Origin: Candolleomyces eurysporus
Lineage: Eukaryota; Basidiomycota; Agaricomycetes; Agaricales; Psathyrellaceae
Length of the DNA stretch: 64,000 nt
Reading direction: 5' to 3'
Assembly: GCA_027579435.1 (NCBI GenBank)
Contig: JANBPK010001042.1
Location: 62,001-126,000, forward strand
Shown here: positions 34,231-44,339 of the stretch, piece by piece
Position numbering within the stretch: position 1 is the stretch's first letter
Layout: each line of letters opens with the position of its first letter
The notes under the pieces: model-generated
What the model saw: the letters and a program-made list of their open reading frames with translations, nothing else
Databases searched by the model: none
Told to the model about the DNA's origin: nothing
Made by a program: the position numbers and the translations under genes

Positions 34231-34596
34231 ATGAGCTTCGGTTAGTTCGCTTCTTACGAGGATTCTATGCTCGCCATTGGTTGCTCACCGTCGAGGTCGG
34301 TAGGCAACGTTAACAGCATGAGGTCGAAGACCCAATTTCCAGAGAATGGGAAAATACTATCCAAGCTTGACCTCGATATCCCAGTCCCGTTTGATGACAT
34401 CGTTGGGCAAGCGGAACAAAAGCAAAAACTTGTTAGTGGGAGCCCCTCGTCGTCGTCGTCGGCCCCGTTATCGTCGGATGGTGATGACGGTCGTGGTGCG
34501 ATGCTGCTCAACAATCGTCCACCCTCGTTCCTGCGTTGGAGGCCGCCCTATGGAACGATTCCCCTTCCTTTAGATGAAGATTCAGACCAAGTCTAG
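34231..34596 (+). CDS. Small two-exon gene, 'MSFG' family copy c, function unknown
   Basis: Third copy of the family. MSFG is followed by a 63-nt intron (34,241-34,303, GTTAGT..GGTAG), then NVNSMRSKTQFPENGK, LDLDIPVPFDDIVG, QAEQKQKLVSG, a serine run expanded to SSSSSAPLSSDGDDGRG, LLNNRPPSFLRWRPP and DEDSDQV at the stop. It is the most diverged copy but keeps the frame. The conserved upstream block (ACACCAGAGTCTACCACTGG, TTCTGGCTCA) is also present. Confidence 0.52.
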
Positions 34597-35306
34597 GTTG
34601 TGTTCGGTCGGGTCAAGTCAGGTCAGTTCATCAGGTTGGCTGAAATTCGGTTGGGTTGATGACCTCTCGCAACCAGTACCTGACGAATTGCCTTATCTGT
34701 TTTCTCCATCATACAATTAAACGACATCATGTACAAATATTTCACTTTATAAGGAAGGACAGCGTAAACAAAGGTCACCGGCATGCTGTGACAGTCACAG
34801 AACTGATGCGAGCCGATTGCCGACCCAGCCCAGGTGCCAGTTTAGGAACAACTTGACCCAACCCAGGTGCCAGTTTAGGAACAACTTGAACCGACCCGGA
34901 ACCGTCTGCATCTATTTGGGGAAATTTCAGGACATTGAAGTATGCATTGATACTCGTCGTCCGCCTCTTCGAGTGTATCTTCACTGTCCAGATTATCCTC
35001 AGATCCAGAACCATGCACCAGATGGTTCAAATAGCTAGTAAAATCATCTTGAACTCCGTTAGACTCGGTTGCCTTTTCTTCTAACCCTACACTGGCAGCA
35101 GGCTCGAGTATGAGCTGAGAGACGAAAACAGACTTGTGTCTTCTCAAGATGCTCACTATTGCGCGGAATAGGAAAAATTTTGTCAAATTTTTGTACCAGC
35201 AACTAGAGGGCTAGGCATCCTTTCCTATGCTTACCTCCTGTCAAGCAACACTTTGGCATCGGCTCCGCATGATTAGCAGGAAATCATCGTTAGTTCCAAA
35301 TTCCAA
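34597..35306. other. Low-coding stretch with a 33-bp direct repeat
   Basis: Two adjacent 33-bp copies lie at 34,823-34,855 and 34,856-34,888 (core CAGGTGCCAGTTTAGGAAC). A 103-codon minus-strand open frame (34,875-35,186) with an acidic stretch SGSEDNLDSEDTLEEADDEY overlaps this repeat. It has no recognisable family, so I do not call it a gene. Confidence 0.45.
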
Positions 35307-36088
35307 ATGCATCAGGTCTCGGGGTGGAATCAAGACTCAAGCTCGAGGAGCTGCAAGCAGAAGAGCACGCTCGATCTGACTAGGAAGATTCATTTTGCCT
35401 TCACCGTCGCACCCAGCGGCTATCCATCTGTCATGCAGGATACAGTCACCGAAACGAAGGACTCAAACGTTGAGATGGCCAGCCCAGATAGCCCGAGTGT
35501 AGAGCTACCAGCCTTTTTCAACAACCCGCCAACCTCATCTTCCACGGGCGCTGCGCCGAACCTGGAGGACCATGAACGAATTCTCGAGAAAATGAAATCG
35601 CTCACCTCCCATTGCCAACATTACATCGAGCTCGCCTATTCCACTCACTTGAACGCCTTCAACATCAAAGCGTACGACCATCGCATCGGAACCATCCTCC
35701 TCGCCCTCCTTGGGCTCGTTGCGCAGCGCAGGATATACTCCAAACAGCATCAGGGATATGCAGACCAAATGGCGGCTACACTGCAGTAGGTAGAGAGCAT
35801 GGGGTCCGTCGGCGAGGCTACAGGCCTGAGAGATGCACAGGCAAATATCGACGACGCCATGCGAGCGGTATGGGCGCCGACCCGACCACCACCTCCGCTA
35901 TCCCAGCGTATCGGGAGGTGCGAGACCACAGCGGCCAACCGGTCATGGTCATCCCGCTCTTCAGGCCACTCGAGAGCAAGCTGAGCTCGGACGCTGTGAA
36001 GGAATCGGGCAAGCGCTTGACGGAGTCACCAATGTCGGCTTATCGTGCCTTGTTCGCCAATCAGGGAAGAGATTGGCCTCACACTTGA
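35307..36088 (+). pseudogene. Broken paralogue of the 26,813 gene
   Basis: It matches the second part of the gene at 26,813-27,941: VMQDTVTETKDSNVEMASP, the MKSLTSHCQHYIELAY core, then TAG at 35,787 where the other copy has CAG (ATLQ-Q). One base is missing near 35,873 (GTATGGGCGCC), and the end is shortened. The Ser-rich N-terminal part is absent. Confidence 0.8.
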
Positions 36089-36336
36089 CCCAGTTCGCAC
36101 TATTCTTGCATCAAAGTATGTCAGTTCTGAGAAATTTTAACATGTACAATACCATACAAATTACCCTTCACTCAGTCATTCGTTGCGCGACGACATTCAA
36201 CGTCATGATGGGAGAAAGAGTGGAACCCAGTCGATCGACGGATGGGCGTCGATGGACTCGCAGCCTAAATATCGGGCAAAGGTCCCGCGTTCGATCCGCG
36301 GTAGTCCCTATTTTTTTTTCGAACGTTCTTGCGGTT
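36088..36336 (+). repeat. Dispersed repeat copy S4, truncated at a LYS4 fragment
   Basis: Same element and same insertion site as S3. The T arm is intact at about 36,284-36,302, followed by TAGTCCCTA and nine T. The tail stops after GTTCTTGCGGTTCAA and passes straight into the LYS4 fragment. Confidence 0.65.
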
Positions 36337-36853
36337 CAACTACGACCCGGGATTCGCACCGCTCGTCGCCTCCCTGCGCGCGTCCTCCTCCCGCCGACTC
36401 CCCAAGGCCGCTCGACCGGGGAAGCCTGGCGTCGTCCTCGTGTCGGGGTACAACTTTGGGACGAGGTCGTCCCGCGAGCAGGCGGCGACGGCGCTGAAGG
36501 CCGCCGGGGTGCCCGTCGTCGTGGCCGGCTCGTTTGGCGATATATTCAAGCGGAATGCTATCAATAACGGGTTGGTATGCCTGGAGTGCCCTGAACTCGT
36601 GGCCGACTTGACTGCCGCGTATGCGAAGGATGGGAAACGTGGGGCGGGAGGTAAGGATGGGGAGTTGACTGTCGATAAGGGGTTCCAAATCGAGATCGGG
36701 ATGGAGGATGGGCGGGTTGTGTTGACGAGGGATGGTGCGGAGGAGAAGGTGTATAGGGTTAAGCCTGTGGGGCCTAGTGTACAGGAGCTTTGGCTGTGTG
36801 GGGGGTTGGAGGGGTATATTTTGAAGGAGATCCAGAAGGGGGCTTCTTCGTAG
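36337..36853 (+). pseudogene. Duplicated C-terminal (swivel) fragment of homoaconitase
   Basis: Nearly identical to LYS4 codons at about 32,200-32,712, from [15 protein letters not shown] to the stop. The frame is open but has no start, presequence or Fe-S domains. The catalytic-loop GTGSSREQ reads GTRSSREQ. Its 3' flank matches that of LYS4. Confidence 0.88.
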
Positions 36854-37010
36854 CGTCCTGCGGCTATCTTCGTGTATCAAAAGTTAGATTCATGCTCATT
36901 TGTAATACGACACATCCAGTTTTTGGGAACTGCGTTGATTCCTGGGCATCGTTATTAAGTACAGGCGTAAGTACGTTATAATTGTCGTGTTGCCGTGATT
37001 CGTTTACTAT

Positions 37011-38927
37011 TCAAAGTGCCGCGTTCCAGATGTTACGTCCATTAACTACAGCGTCCGGAATAGACCCTGTAGCTTTGAGAACGGGATCCGGAGCAAACTG
37101 CTCGCTGAGAACGGCAAACTTTGAACGGTATTCGTCCACACCGATGTAAGCGCCACACATGCGACGTTTACCATCGAATGCAGAACGACCGTGCAAAACC
37201 CGGTGGTTATCGACGACTATGCAATTCATTCATTGTCTTTAGTAACTAGCGTTGAAGGGAACGTGGACGGGATTTCGACGTACCCACTGCGGTTCCGGGT
37301 TGTAGCTGAACCCAATATTCGGAATCAGAGCTTGTGAGGCACTTGTTCCAAAGTCTGATCGCTTCATACCTGCAATGGGTTAGACTTTGTGTTCCTTACT
37401 GAAAGAGTGAGACTGCTCACCATTTCTCCACCGACCCAGCTTCGAGGTGGCTCATTACGCTCCTATCATCGTTATTCCACCTAACCTGAGTCAAAGAGCG
37501 CGTCAAGTTGTCGTGTCCAAGGACAGGATAACCCGATGCGGGAGTGGGTCTGTAGAACGATGTTGGTTCTCCGGCAGCGTGAGCGGGGATGGGGACCTCT
37601 GAAAGGAGACGGTAGGCTTCGGGGTTGAGCTCTTTGAGGATTGACGCGGCGTAGAAACCGTCCACGAGGAGCGTTGCGCCGCCTGTTCCACCTGTATGCT
37701 CGAGGAGGTGGAAGAGCTGGAGACCGCAAGGGTCGGTCTGTTATTGCAACAATTAGCTGCTGCCCATTAGACAATATCGGGCTAAACATACGAAGTACGT
37801 ATTGTCGGTGTGAGCACCGAGTGCGATCGTGGTGTAAGCTGTGTCCCCTTTGGCTAGATCGGAGGTGAAATCCCAGAAACGACCATCTGCATGGAAAGAG
37901 ATATAAGAGTAGAGTTTTCCAAGGCCTCGAGGCAACTTACATTGAGTTTCGCGGATGAAGCCAATCCTCTCGCTCAGCTCTTCGGTAGCTTCCGGTGTAG
38001 GAGGAACTCCGGATACAAACGAGAAACCGAATCGATCCTAGATGGTTCGTTCAGTTGGCCAGTCGCGCCTAGACGGTAATGATCACGTACGATGTTGGAG
38101 AGCCATTTGTATAGGCCAGCGTCTCCGGCCATGACCTCCTCGTAGGTGACAGTGGGAGGTGCCTGCTGGATCTTGGACCCCCNAGAGAACTTTTTCGGTT
38201 TTATTGGCGTCCCCTTTCAAAGGGGGGTCGTAGGAGTTGACCTCGAGCCATGACCAAGGATAGAGAGACGTATGGCTGTCGGTCGTGTTCCCTAGATCGA
38301 TGTGAGAATAGGGGCGCGATGCGTATTGTTCGGGACGTACAGACGACCTCGAGTCCCTCGGGCTTTGCAGAGACTCTGAGGGGGGCGATGTCCGCCGGAA
38401 TCTGCGGAATTGTAAGCTCCGAAGCAGGTTTATGATTGCGATGTGGTAAAGTACCTGGAAGGTGTTCAAGAGCCTCTGCTTGGTGATGGAGTGGAAGCAT
38501 CGGGAGCACCGGCAATGGTCTCGGAGCCAGATATTGTGGCTAGAAAGGCATTTCGCGTCAGTTTTCTTCAGCTGGGAGATGACCCGGATGTAGCGTACAA
38601 TCGCGACCAGGTCCGAGTGTCCCAACCTACAGCGACCTGCTTTGCATCGCTACTGACGATGGGGAGATCGGCTGCCTTAATTTCGGGAAGAGGCGACTCG
38701 GAGGCAGTGGCGGTGGCGGGTGTCACTGTCTGTGTTTGGGCGACGCTAGCGAGGGATCGAGGATGGTGAAGCACCGGTCGTGGAGAGCTGGCTGCAACTC
38801 TCTGGGGGAAAAGTCAGAACGAACGAATGAACACAGAAAGGTGCCAACATACGCCGAGGTTTCTCGCAGCACCAGCCCGCCTGGCAGCTGAGCAGAGGGT
38901 GGTGAATGCCCTTGCACCTCGCAGCAT
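37011..38927 (-). CDS. Trimethyllysine dioxygenase (carnitine biosynthesis), Fe(II)/2-oxoglutarate
   Basis: Hydroxylates N6-trimethyllysine, the first step of carnitine synthesis, in mitochondria. ATG 38927 gives a presequence (MLRGARAFTTLCSAARRAGA). After an intron come a spacer and SRF joined to HNIWLRDHCRCSRCFHS, the N-terminal zinc-type domain, then TKQRLLNTFQ. An N at 38,183 adds a base; without it the frame gives KVLWGSKIQQAPP and EEVMAGDAGLYKWL. Later: DRFGFSFVSGVPPTPEA, ALGAHTDNTYF (iron-binding HTD), GLQLFHLLEHTGG, VRWNNDDRS, and VVDNHRVLHGRSAFDGKRR (distal His, Arg), RMCGAYIGVDEYRS. gamma-Butyrobetaine dioxygenase is the closest alternative. Introns are all about 50-70 nt. Confidence 0.88.
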
Positions 38928-39191
38928 CTCCACGTAGTTGAAGAGTTCTGGGACTCCGGCTGGGCCATGGAGGACTGATCATAGTTTGCTCCGTATGTGA
39001 GACCCTGGCGCATTTCCGGCCCTTCTCATAATTGGGCCGTAAATACGCTGAAAATATTCATTGACCCCGGAGTACGTCGGACTTAGGGCGGGAAGCGGTC
39101 GGCCGATGATCGAGTCACTGCCGAATTTGGGGACAGGTATAAAAAAATGGGAAACAATTCCTGACACCTCAACAGTTCTTCCAGTTTTCCA
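38928..39191. promoter_or_regulatory. Shared upstream region of TMLH and ILV5
   Basis: The divergent start codons are 264 bp apart. GGTATAAAAAAATGGG at 39,136-39,151 is a TATA-like match about 45 bp before the ILV5 start, probably too close to the ATG unless the leader is very short. Confidence 0.5.
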
Positions 39192-40653
39192 ATGGCCTCC
39201 ATCGCTGCCCGTTCCGCCTCCCAGGCCTTCCGTCGCTCCGTCGCAAAGTCTGCGGTGCGCCCCGCCCAGTCTGCAAAATACTCCCTCCTGGCCCGTGCGG
39301 CAGTCAACAGGGTCTCCCTCGCCCAGAAGGCTGCACCCTCGGCATCCGCTGTCCAGGTCAGTGAGCCCAGCTTGAACCCATTGTACATCGTCTCACACCC
39401 CCACAGACCCGCGGCGTCAAGACTCTCGACTTTGCAGGCACCAAGGAGACCGTCTTCGAGCGAAGCGACTGGCCTCTCGCCAAGCTCCAGGACTACTTCA
39501 AGAACGATACCCTGGCCCTCATCGGTTACGGCTCGCAAGGCCACGGTCAGGGTCTGAATGCCCGCGACAACGGCCTCAACGTTATCGTCGGTGTCCGCAA
39601 GGATGGCGAGTCCTGGAAGCAAGCCATTGAGGATGGTTGGGTTCCCGGCGAAACCCTCTTCCCCATTGAGGAGGCCATCAACCGAGGTACCATCATCATG
39701 AACCTCCTCTCCGACGCTGCCCAGTCCCAGACCTGGCCCACCATTGCTCCTCTTATCACCAAGGGCAAGACTCTCTACTTCTCTCACGGTTTCTCCGTCG
39801 TCTACAAGGAAGACACCCACGTCATTCCTCCCAAGGATGTTGACGTTATCCTCGTTGCCCCCAAGGGTTCCGGCCGCACCGTCCGAACTCTCTTCAAGGA
39901 GGGCCGTGGCATCAACGCCAGTGTCGCTGTCTGGCAAGACGTCACCGGAAAGGCCCAGGAGAAGGCTATCGCCCTCGGTGTCGGTGTTGGCGCTGGCTAC
40001 CTCTACGAGACCACTTTCGAGAAGGAAGTCTACTCTGACTTGTACGGTGAACGTGGCGTTGTACGTTTTCATTTCGCGTATTTTTCCGAACCCAACGACT
40101 AATTCTTCCTTTTTGATCTAGTTGATGGGTGCTATTCGTATGTCGTTTTGCTTGCCTGCCGAATTGACGAACCTTATGCTCATGTGATATTTAACAGAGG
40201 GTCTCTTCTTGGCCCAGTACCAAGTCCTCCGCAAGAACGGCCACACACCGTCTGAGGCTTTCAACGAGACCGTCGAGGAGGCCACTCAATCTCTCTACCC
40301 CTTGATCGGCCAGAAGGGTATGGACTACATGTACAACGCCTGCTCTACCACTGCCCGCCGTGGTGCTCTTGACTGGGCACCCATTTTTGAAAAGGCCAAC
40401 GTCCCCATCTTTGAGCAGCTGTACGAGAGCGTCCGCAACGGTACTGAGACCCGCAAGTCGTTGGAGTACAACGGCCGAAAGACCTACCGTGAAGACCTTG
40501 CCCGGGAGTTGGCCGAGATCGACAACCAGGAGATCTGGCGTGCCGGTGCGTCTTTTCCTTCCTTTCATTCCCTTGATTCAATAGCTCACGTCATCTACAG
40601 GCAAGGTTGTCCGTTCATTGCGTCCCGACTACAAGCCCGAGAACGACTCGTAA
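39192..40653 (+). CDS. ILV5: Ketol-acid reductoisomerase, mitochondrial
   Basis: NADPH-dependent isomeroreductase of valine, isoleucine and leucine synthesis. The presequence MASIAARSASQAFRRSVAKS runs to VQ, then an intron, then TRGVKTLDFAGTKE. Nucleotide site: LIGYGSQGHGQGLNARDNGL. Further family segments: FSHGFSVVYKEDTHVIPPKD, DVILVAPKGSGRTVR, a short exon LMGAI, then GLFLAQYQVLRKNGHTPSEA with metal-binding acidic residues in FNETVEEATQSLYPLI, and ARELAEIDNQEIWRAG. The final exon ends RPDYKPENDS (TAA 40,651-40,653). An N at 40,661 lies just past the stop. Length is normal for the fungal enzyme. Confidence 0.96.
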
Positions 40654-40923
40654 ATGGGGGNTGATGGGGTTGCTTCATTTTCGTATCTGGTATCTGGCTG
40701 TTTCACGCAAAAGTACTTAGTACAATCCACATTCGCATTATCACTAGTCTCAAGCAATGGCATGTTGTATAATATGATACCTCCCGCAGGACCATCTGAG
40801 CTTGGTTAGTGAGGTTGCCTGATTTGGCGCAAAGTGATGAAGCGCTCTAGCGCTTCGCCTCTTGCTCTTCAACCACCATCTTGACGCTGAGCCTCGTTAT
40901 CTGGCTCCTTCTGTTTACTCTCC

Positions 40924-43900
40924 ATGGACCGCGACAACCGAGATGACTTCACATTTGCAAAGCTCTCAGACCTGAAACTACCCGTAACCTTTCGAATGTC
41001 GGTGCCCCACGATGCGCGGTAGTGAACGCACCTGACGATCGCACAGCTCCCAACTAGAAGGAAATCGCAAACCCAAATCATTCACCGAAGTATTAGAGAA
41101 CCCCGAGCTTGGTTTCCACGGCGTTCAGTCTTCGTAGGTCTACTCTCTCTGTCCATTAGGTCTGGGCGTTTGAGACGCATAGTAACCTAACCCCCCNGCT
41201 GAAGCACCCTCTCAGACCTCTACGTTACATGCCAACTTATCGCCGATAACAAGCCCTTGACGATCCCGTTCCGGACTTCTTTCAAGGCTTTTAGGAATTC
41301 GTATACGTGCGTTCTTGCTTGCCCGCTACTACCGGGGACCGAAACGAAGACTGTGTTTGACTAACCCCCACCCCCCNTTGCTTATTTTGCAGGTGGAACG
41401 AATGGATAACGCTGCCGATACGATACTGCGACCTCCCGCTGAGCTCGCAGGTTACCTTTACGGTGTGGGATATCGCTGGACCGAGGGCTGCCGTTCCCGT
41501 CGGCGGGTCGACGTTTAGGCTGTTTGGGAAGAAATGGTGTGTGTGCTCTCTCCGTCTGTGCCTTTCGGAGATGCTGATTCGAGGGTGGCGATTTTGAAAG
41601 GAATCTACGCAGAGGGAAACATCGGCTGTTGCTTTGGCCTGGAGTTGAGGCGGATGGGTCGTTGGAGACGTCGACGCCTAGTAAGCTTGTTTCGCAGGAT
41701 GAGATGGGGCGGTTGGAGAAGGTGCGTGGGCTTCTTGTTTCTGGACATTTGTCTAACGAACTTATCCGTGTGTGGTGCAGCTTGTGAAGAAGTACGAGAG
41801 AGGCGATTTACCGAAGAACGAGTGGCTGGATAAGATGTCGTTCAGGAAGATGGAGGAGATTCATTCGGTATGAACAAGTTTCCCTTTCTCCTCCTTGAAT
41901 ACCAGTGTACTCACAGATCTGATTGCCAGGCGGAAACGGAGAAATCTGAAAACCTCTTTCTCTACATCGACCTACCCCGATTCGACTTTCCTGTTATCTT
42001 CTGCGAACCAGTAACTACTCTTCATCACCCTTCAATGCCACCACCCACTTATCACGAATGCACTAGGAAACCCCTGCAGCCTCGTCTTCATCCACCACAA
42101 CCACTACTGCACTTGCCACTGTGACCCAACCTCCCGTCGCACCTACGATATCAACGTCTTTCCTGAACGACCCCAATCTATGGAGTGTAGCCGATCCAGA
42201 TGTATCCAACGAGAATCCGGTGGAAGATAAGCATCGTCGACTGGTCCGGAGTCATAGGAGTAGTCCGTATGACAGGGAGCTTAAACCTAACGCGAAGATT
42301 CGTGATGAGTTGACGGTACGTTCCATCCACCCACTCCTTCCAAACCCAGCCGCTTACACTCCCGGTTTTTCTCGCTCGCCTATAGCATATCCTCAATTAC
42401 TCTCCCAGCCAACAGCTAACATCCGAAGAAAAGGATTTGATTTGGAAGTTCAGATTCTACCTCGCAAGGGATAAACGAGGGCTCACGAAGTTCTTGAAAT
42501 CCGTGACATGGAGAGACTCGTCGGAGGTGAAGCAGGCGGTGGAGGAGTTGCTGCCTATGTGGACCGAAATCGACACTGACGATGCTCTGGAGCTGCTTGG
42601 GCCCGGTACTGTCGACTCGAGGGTGCGAGCGTTTGCTGTGAAGCAGCTCAGTCGGGCGGACGACGATGTAAGGATCTCAGACTGACTGACCTCTTCTTTG
42701 AGAATGCAGGATTCACTGATGATAATCGTTGTACAGGAACTCACGCTGTATTTGCTGCAGCTCGTTCAGTCTCTGAAATTCGAGAGTGCGGCGAGCGATC
42801 AGAGGTCGTCGAGAGCTGTCACTACGGCGATATCCTACGACGATAGCGGGCTCACTGACTTTTTGATTGCGCGAGGGGTGAAGAACGCAATTCTCGGGAA
42901 CCGTCTGTATTGGTATTTGATGGTTGAGGTTGCTCTGGAAGATAGAGTGATGGCGAAGATGTACGGACGCGTGGTTTTCAAGTTCATGAACAAGATTCTT
43001 GAAGTATGTATCGTCTCTTCACCTCGAGCTTCAGCCTGTATGTTGACTCCATCGCATCGCAGTCTGAAGGTGGTTCCGAACGGCGAGAGTTAATGCGCCG
43101 GCAAGGTCTTCTGGTCGACACCTTGTCCAAACGAGCTAGAGATCTGCGGACTAACAAGGACATCCGTCCCAAGAAGATTGAGAAGATGCGACAAATAATC
43201 TCGGATTCGAAGAACGGATTGTCCTCGATACCACCCTTACCCCTGCCCTTGAACGCAAAGATCGAGATTACCGGAATCATCGCAGAGAAATCATCCATCT
43301 TTAAATCAAACATGTTTCCGCTGCTGCTGTACTTCCAATGCTCTGATGGATCGGAGTATCCGGTTATTTTCAAGGACGGAGACGACATGCGTCAAGACCA
43401 GCTTGTTATTCAGCTTTTTACCCTCATGGACCAGCTCTTGAGGAAGGAAAATCTGGATTTGAAGCTTAGTCCGTACGATGTACTGGCGACGGGACCGTTG
43501 CAGGGCATGGCGCAGTTCATTCCGAGCAAGACTATTGCTTCGATTGTTAGCGAGCATGGAACTGTGCTGAACTACCTTCGGTTGCATAATCCCGATGAGG
43601 GGAGTGTTGGGACGTCGGGAGTTGAACCTAGTGTTGTGGACACCTTCGTGCGGAGTTGCGGTGAGTTTCTTTGTTTTTTGTTGGTTTCCCGGCGTAATTT
43701 CTCATTTGGATGGCTTTTAGCTGGGTACTGCGTGGTCACCTATTTGCTGGGAGTTGGAGATCGGCATTTAGATAATTTGCTCATTGCACCTGACGGTATG
43801 TTAGATCTTTCTTTCCGGATGTTGGATGTAGAGCTGACGGTGCATTGATGACGATGATCAGGTCATTTCTTCCATGGCAAGCCGTCTACTCCTATGCGTT

Positions 43901-44309
43901 ATGTATATCTTATCGCTCACATTTCTCTTCTTCAGTTGACTTTGGGTATATTTTGGGACGAGACCCAAAACCATTCCCACCTCCCGTCAAGGTTTGCAAA
44001 GAAATGATAGATGGAATGGGCGGGGCTCAATCACCCCACTACATGCGGTTCAAGAATTACTGCTTCACTGCCTTCACCATCCTTCGCAAGAGCGCCAACC
44101 TTATTCTCAACCTGGTGGCTCTCATGATCGATGCCAATATCCCTGACATCAAACATCGCGACGTCCACGAGCAGATACAAGAGAAGTTCCGCCTCGACCT
44201 GTCAGAGGAAGAGGCTATCAAGCACTTTGAAACCCTCCTCAACGAGACCTCTTATATTACTGCTGTCTTTGATAGGATTCACGATCTGGCGCAATATTGG
44301 CGTGCATAG
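40924..44309 (+). CDS. VPS34: Class III phosphatidylinositol 3-kinase
   Basis: Makes PI3P for autophagy and endosomal sorting, in complex with Vps15, Vps30/Atg6 and Atg14 or Vps38. Exons: [17 protein letters not shown], then [37 protein letters not shown] and [20 protein letters not shown] (C2 domain); [14 protein letters not shown]; the helical domain ([45 protein letters not shown]); kinase domain [20 protein letters not shown], catalytic [34 protein letters not shown]. The end is [13 protein letters not shown]. Ns at 41,197 and 41,378 fall in introns. A GC..AG intron (43,877-43,935) sits at the DFG site. It ends 30 bp from the convergent biotin gene. Confidence 0.95.
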
Positions 44310-44339
44310 ATTGCTTTTTGCATTATCATCTCGTGTATT

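Noticed and set aside
34875..35186. Acidic minus-strand open frame as a possible transposase remnant
   Set aside because: No conserved motif could be pointed to, and it overlaps a 33-bp tandem repeat.
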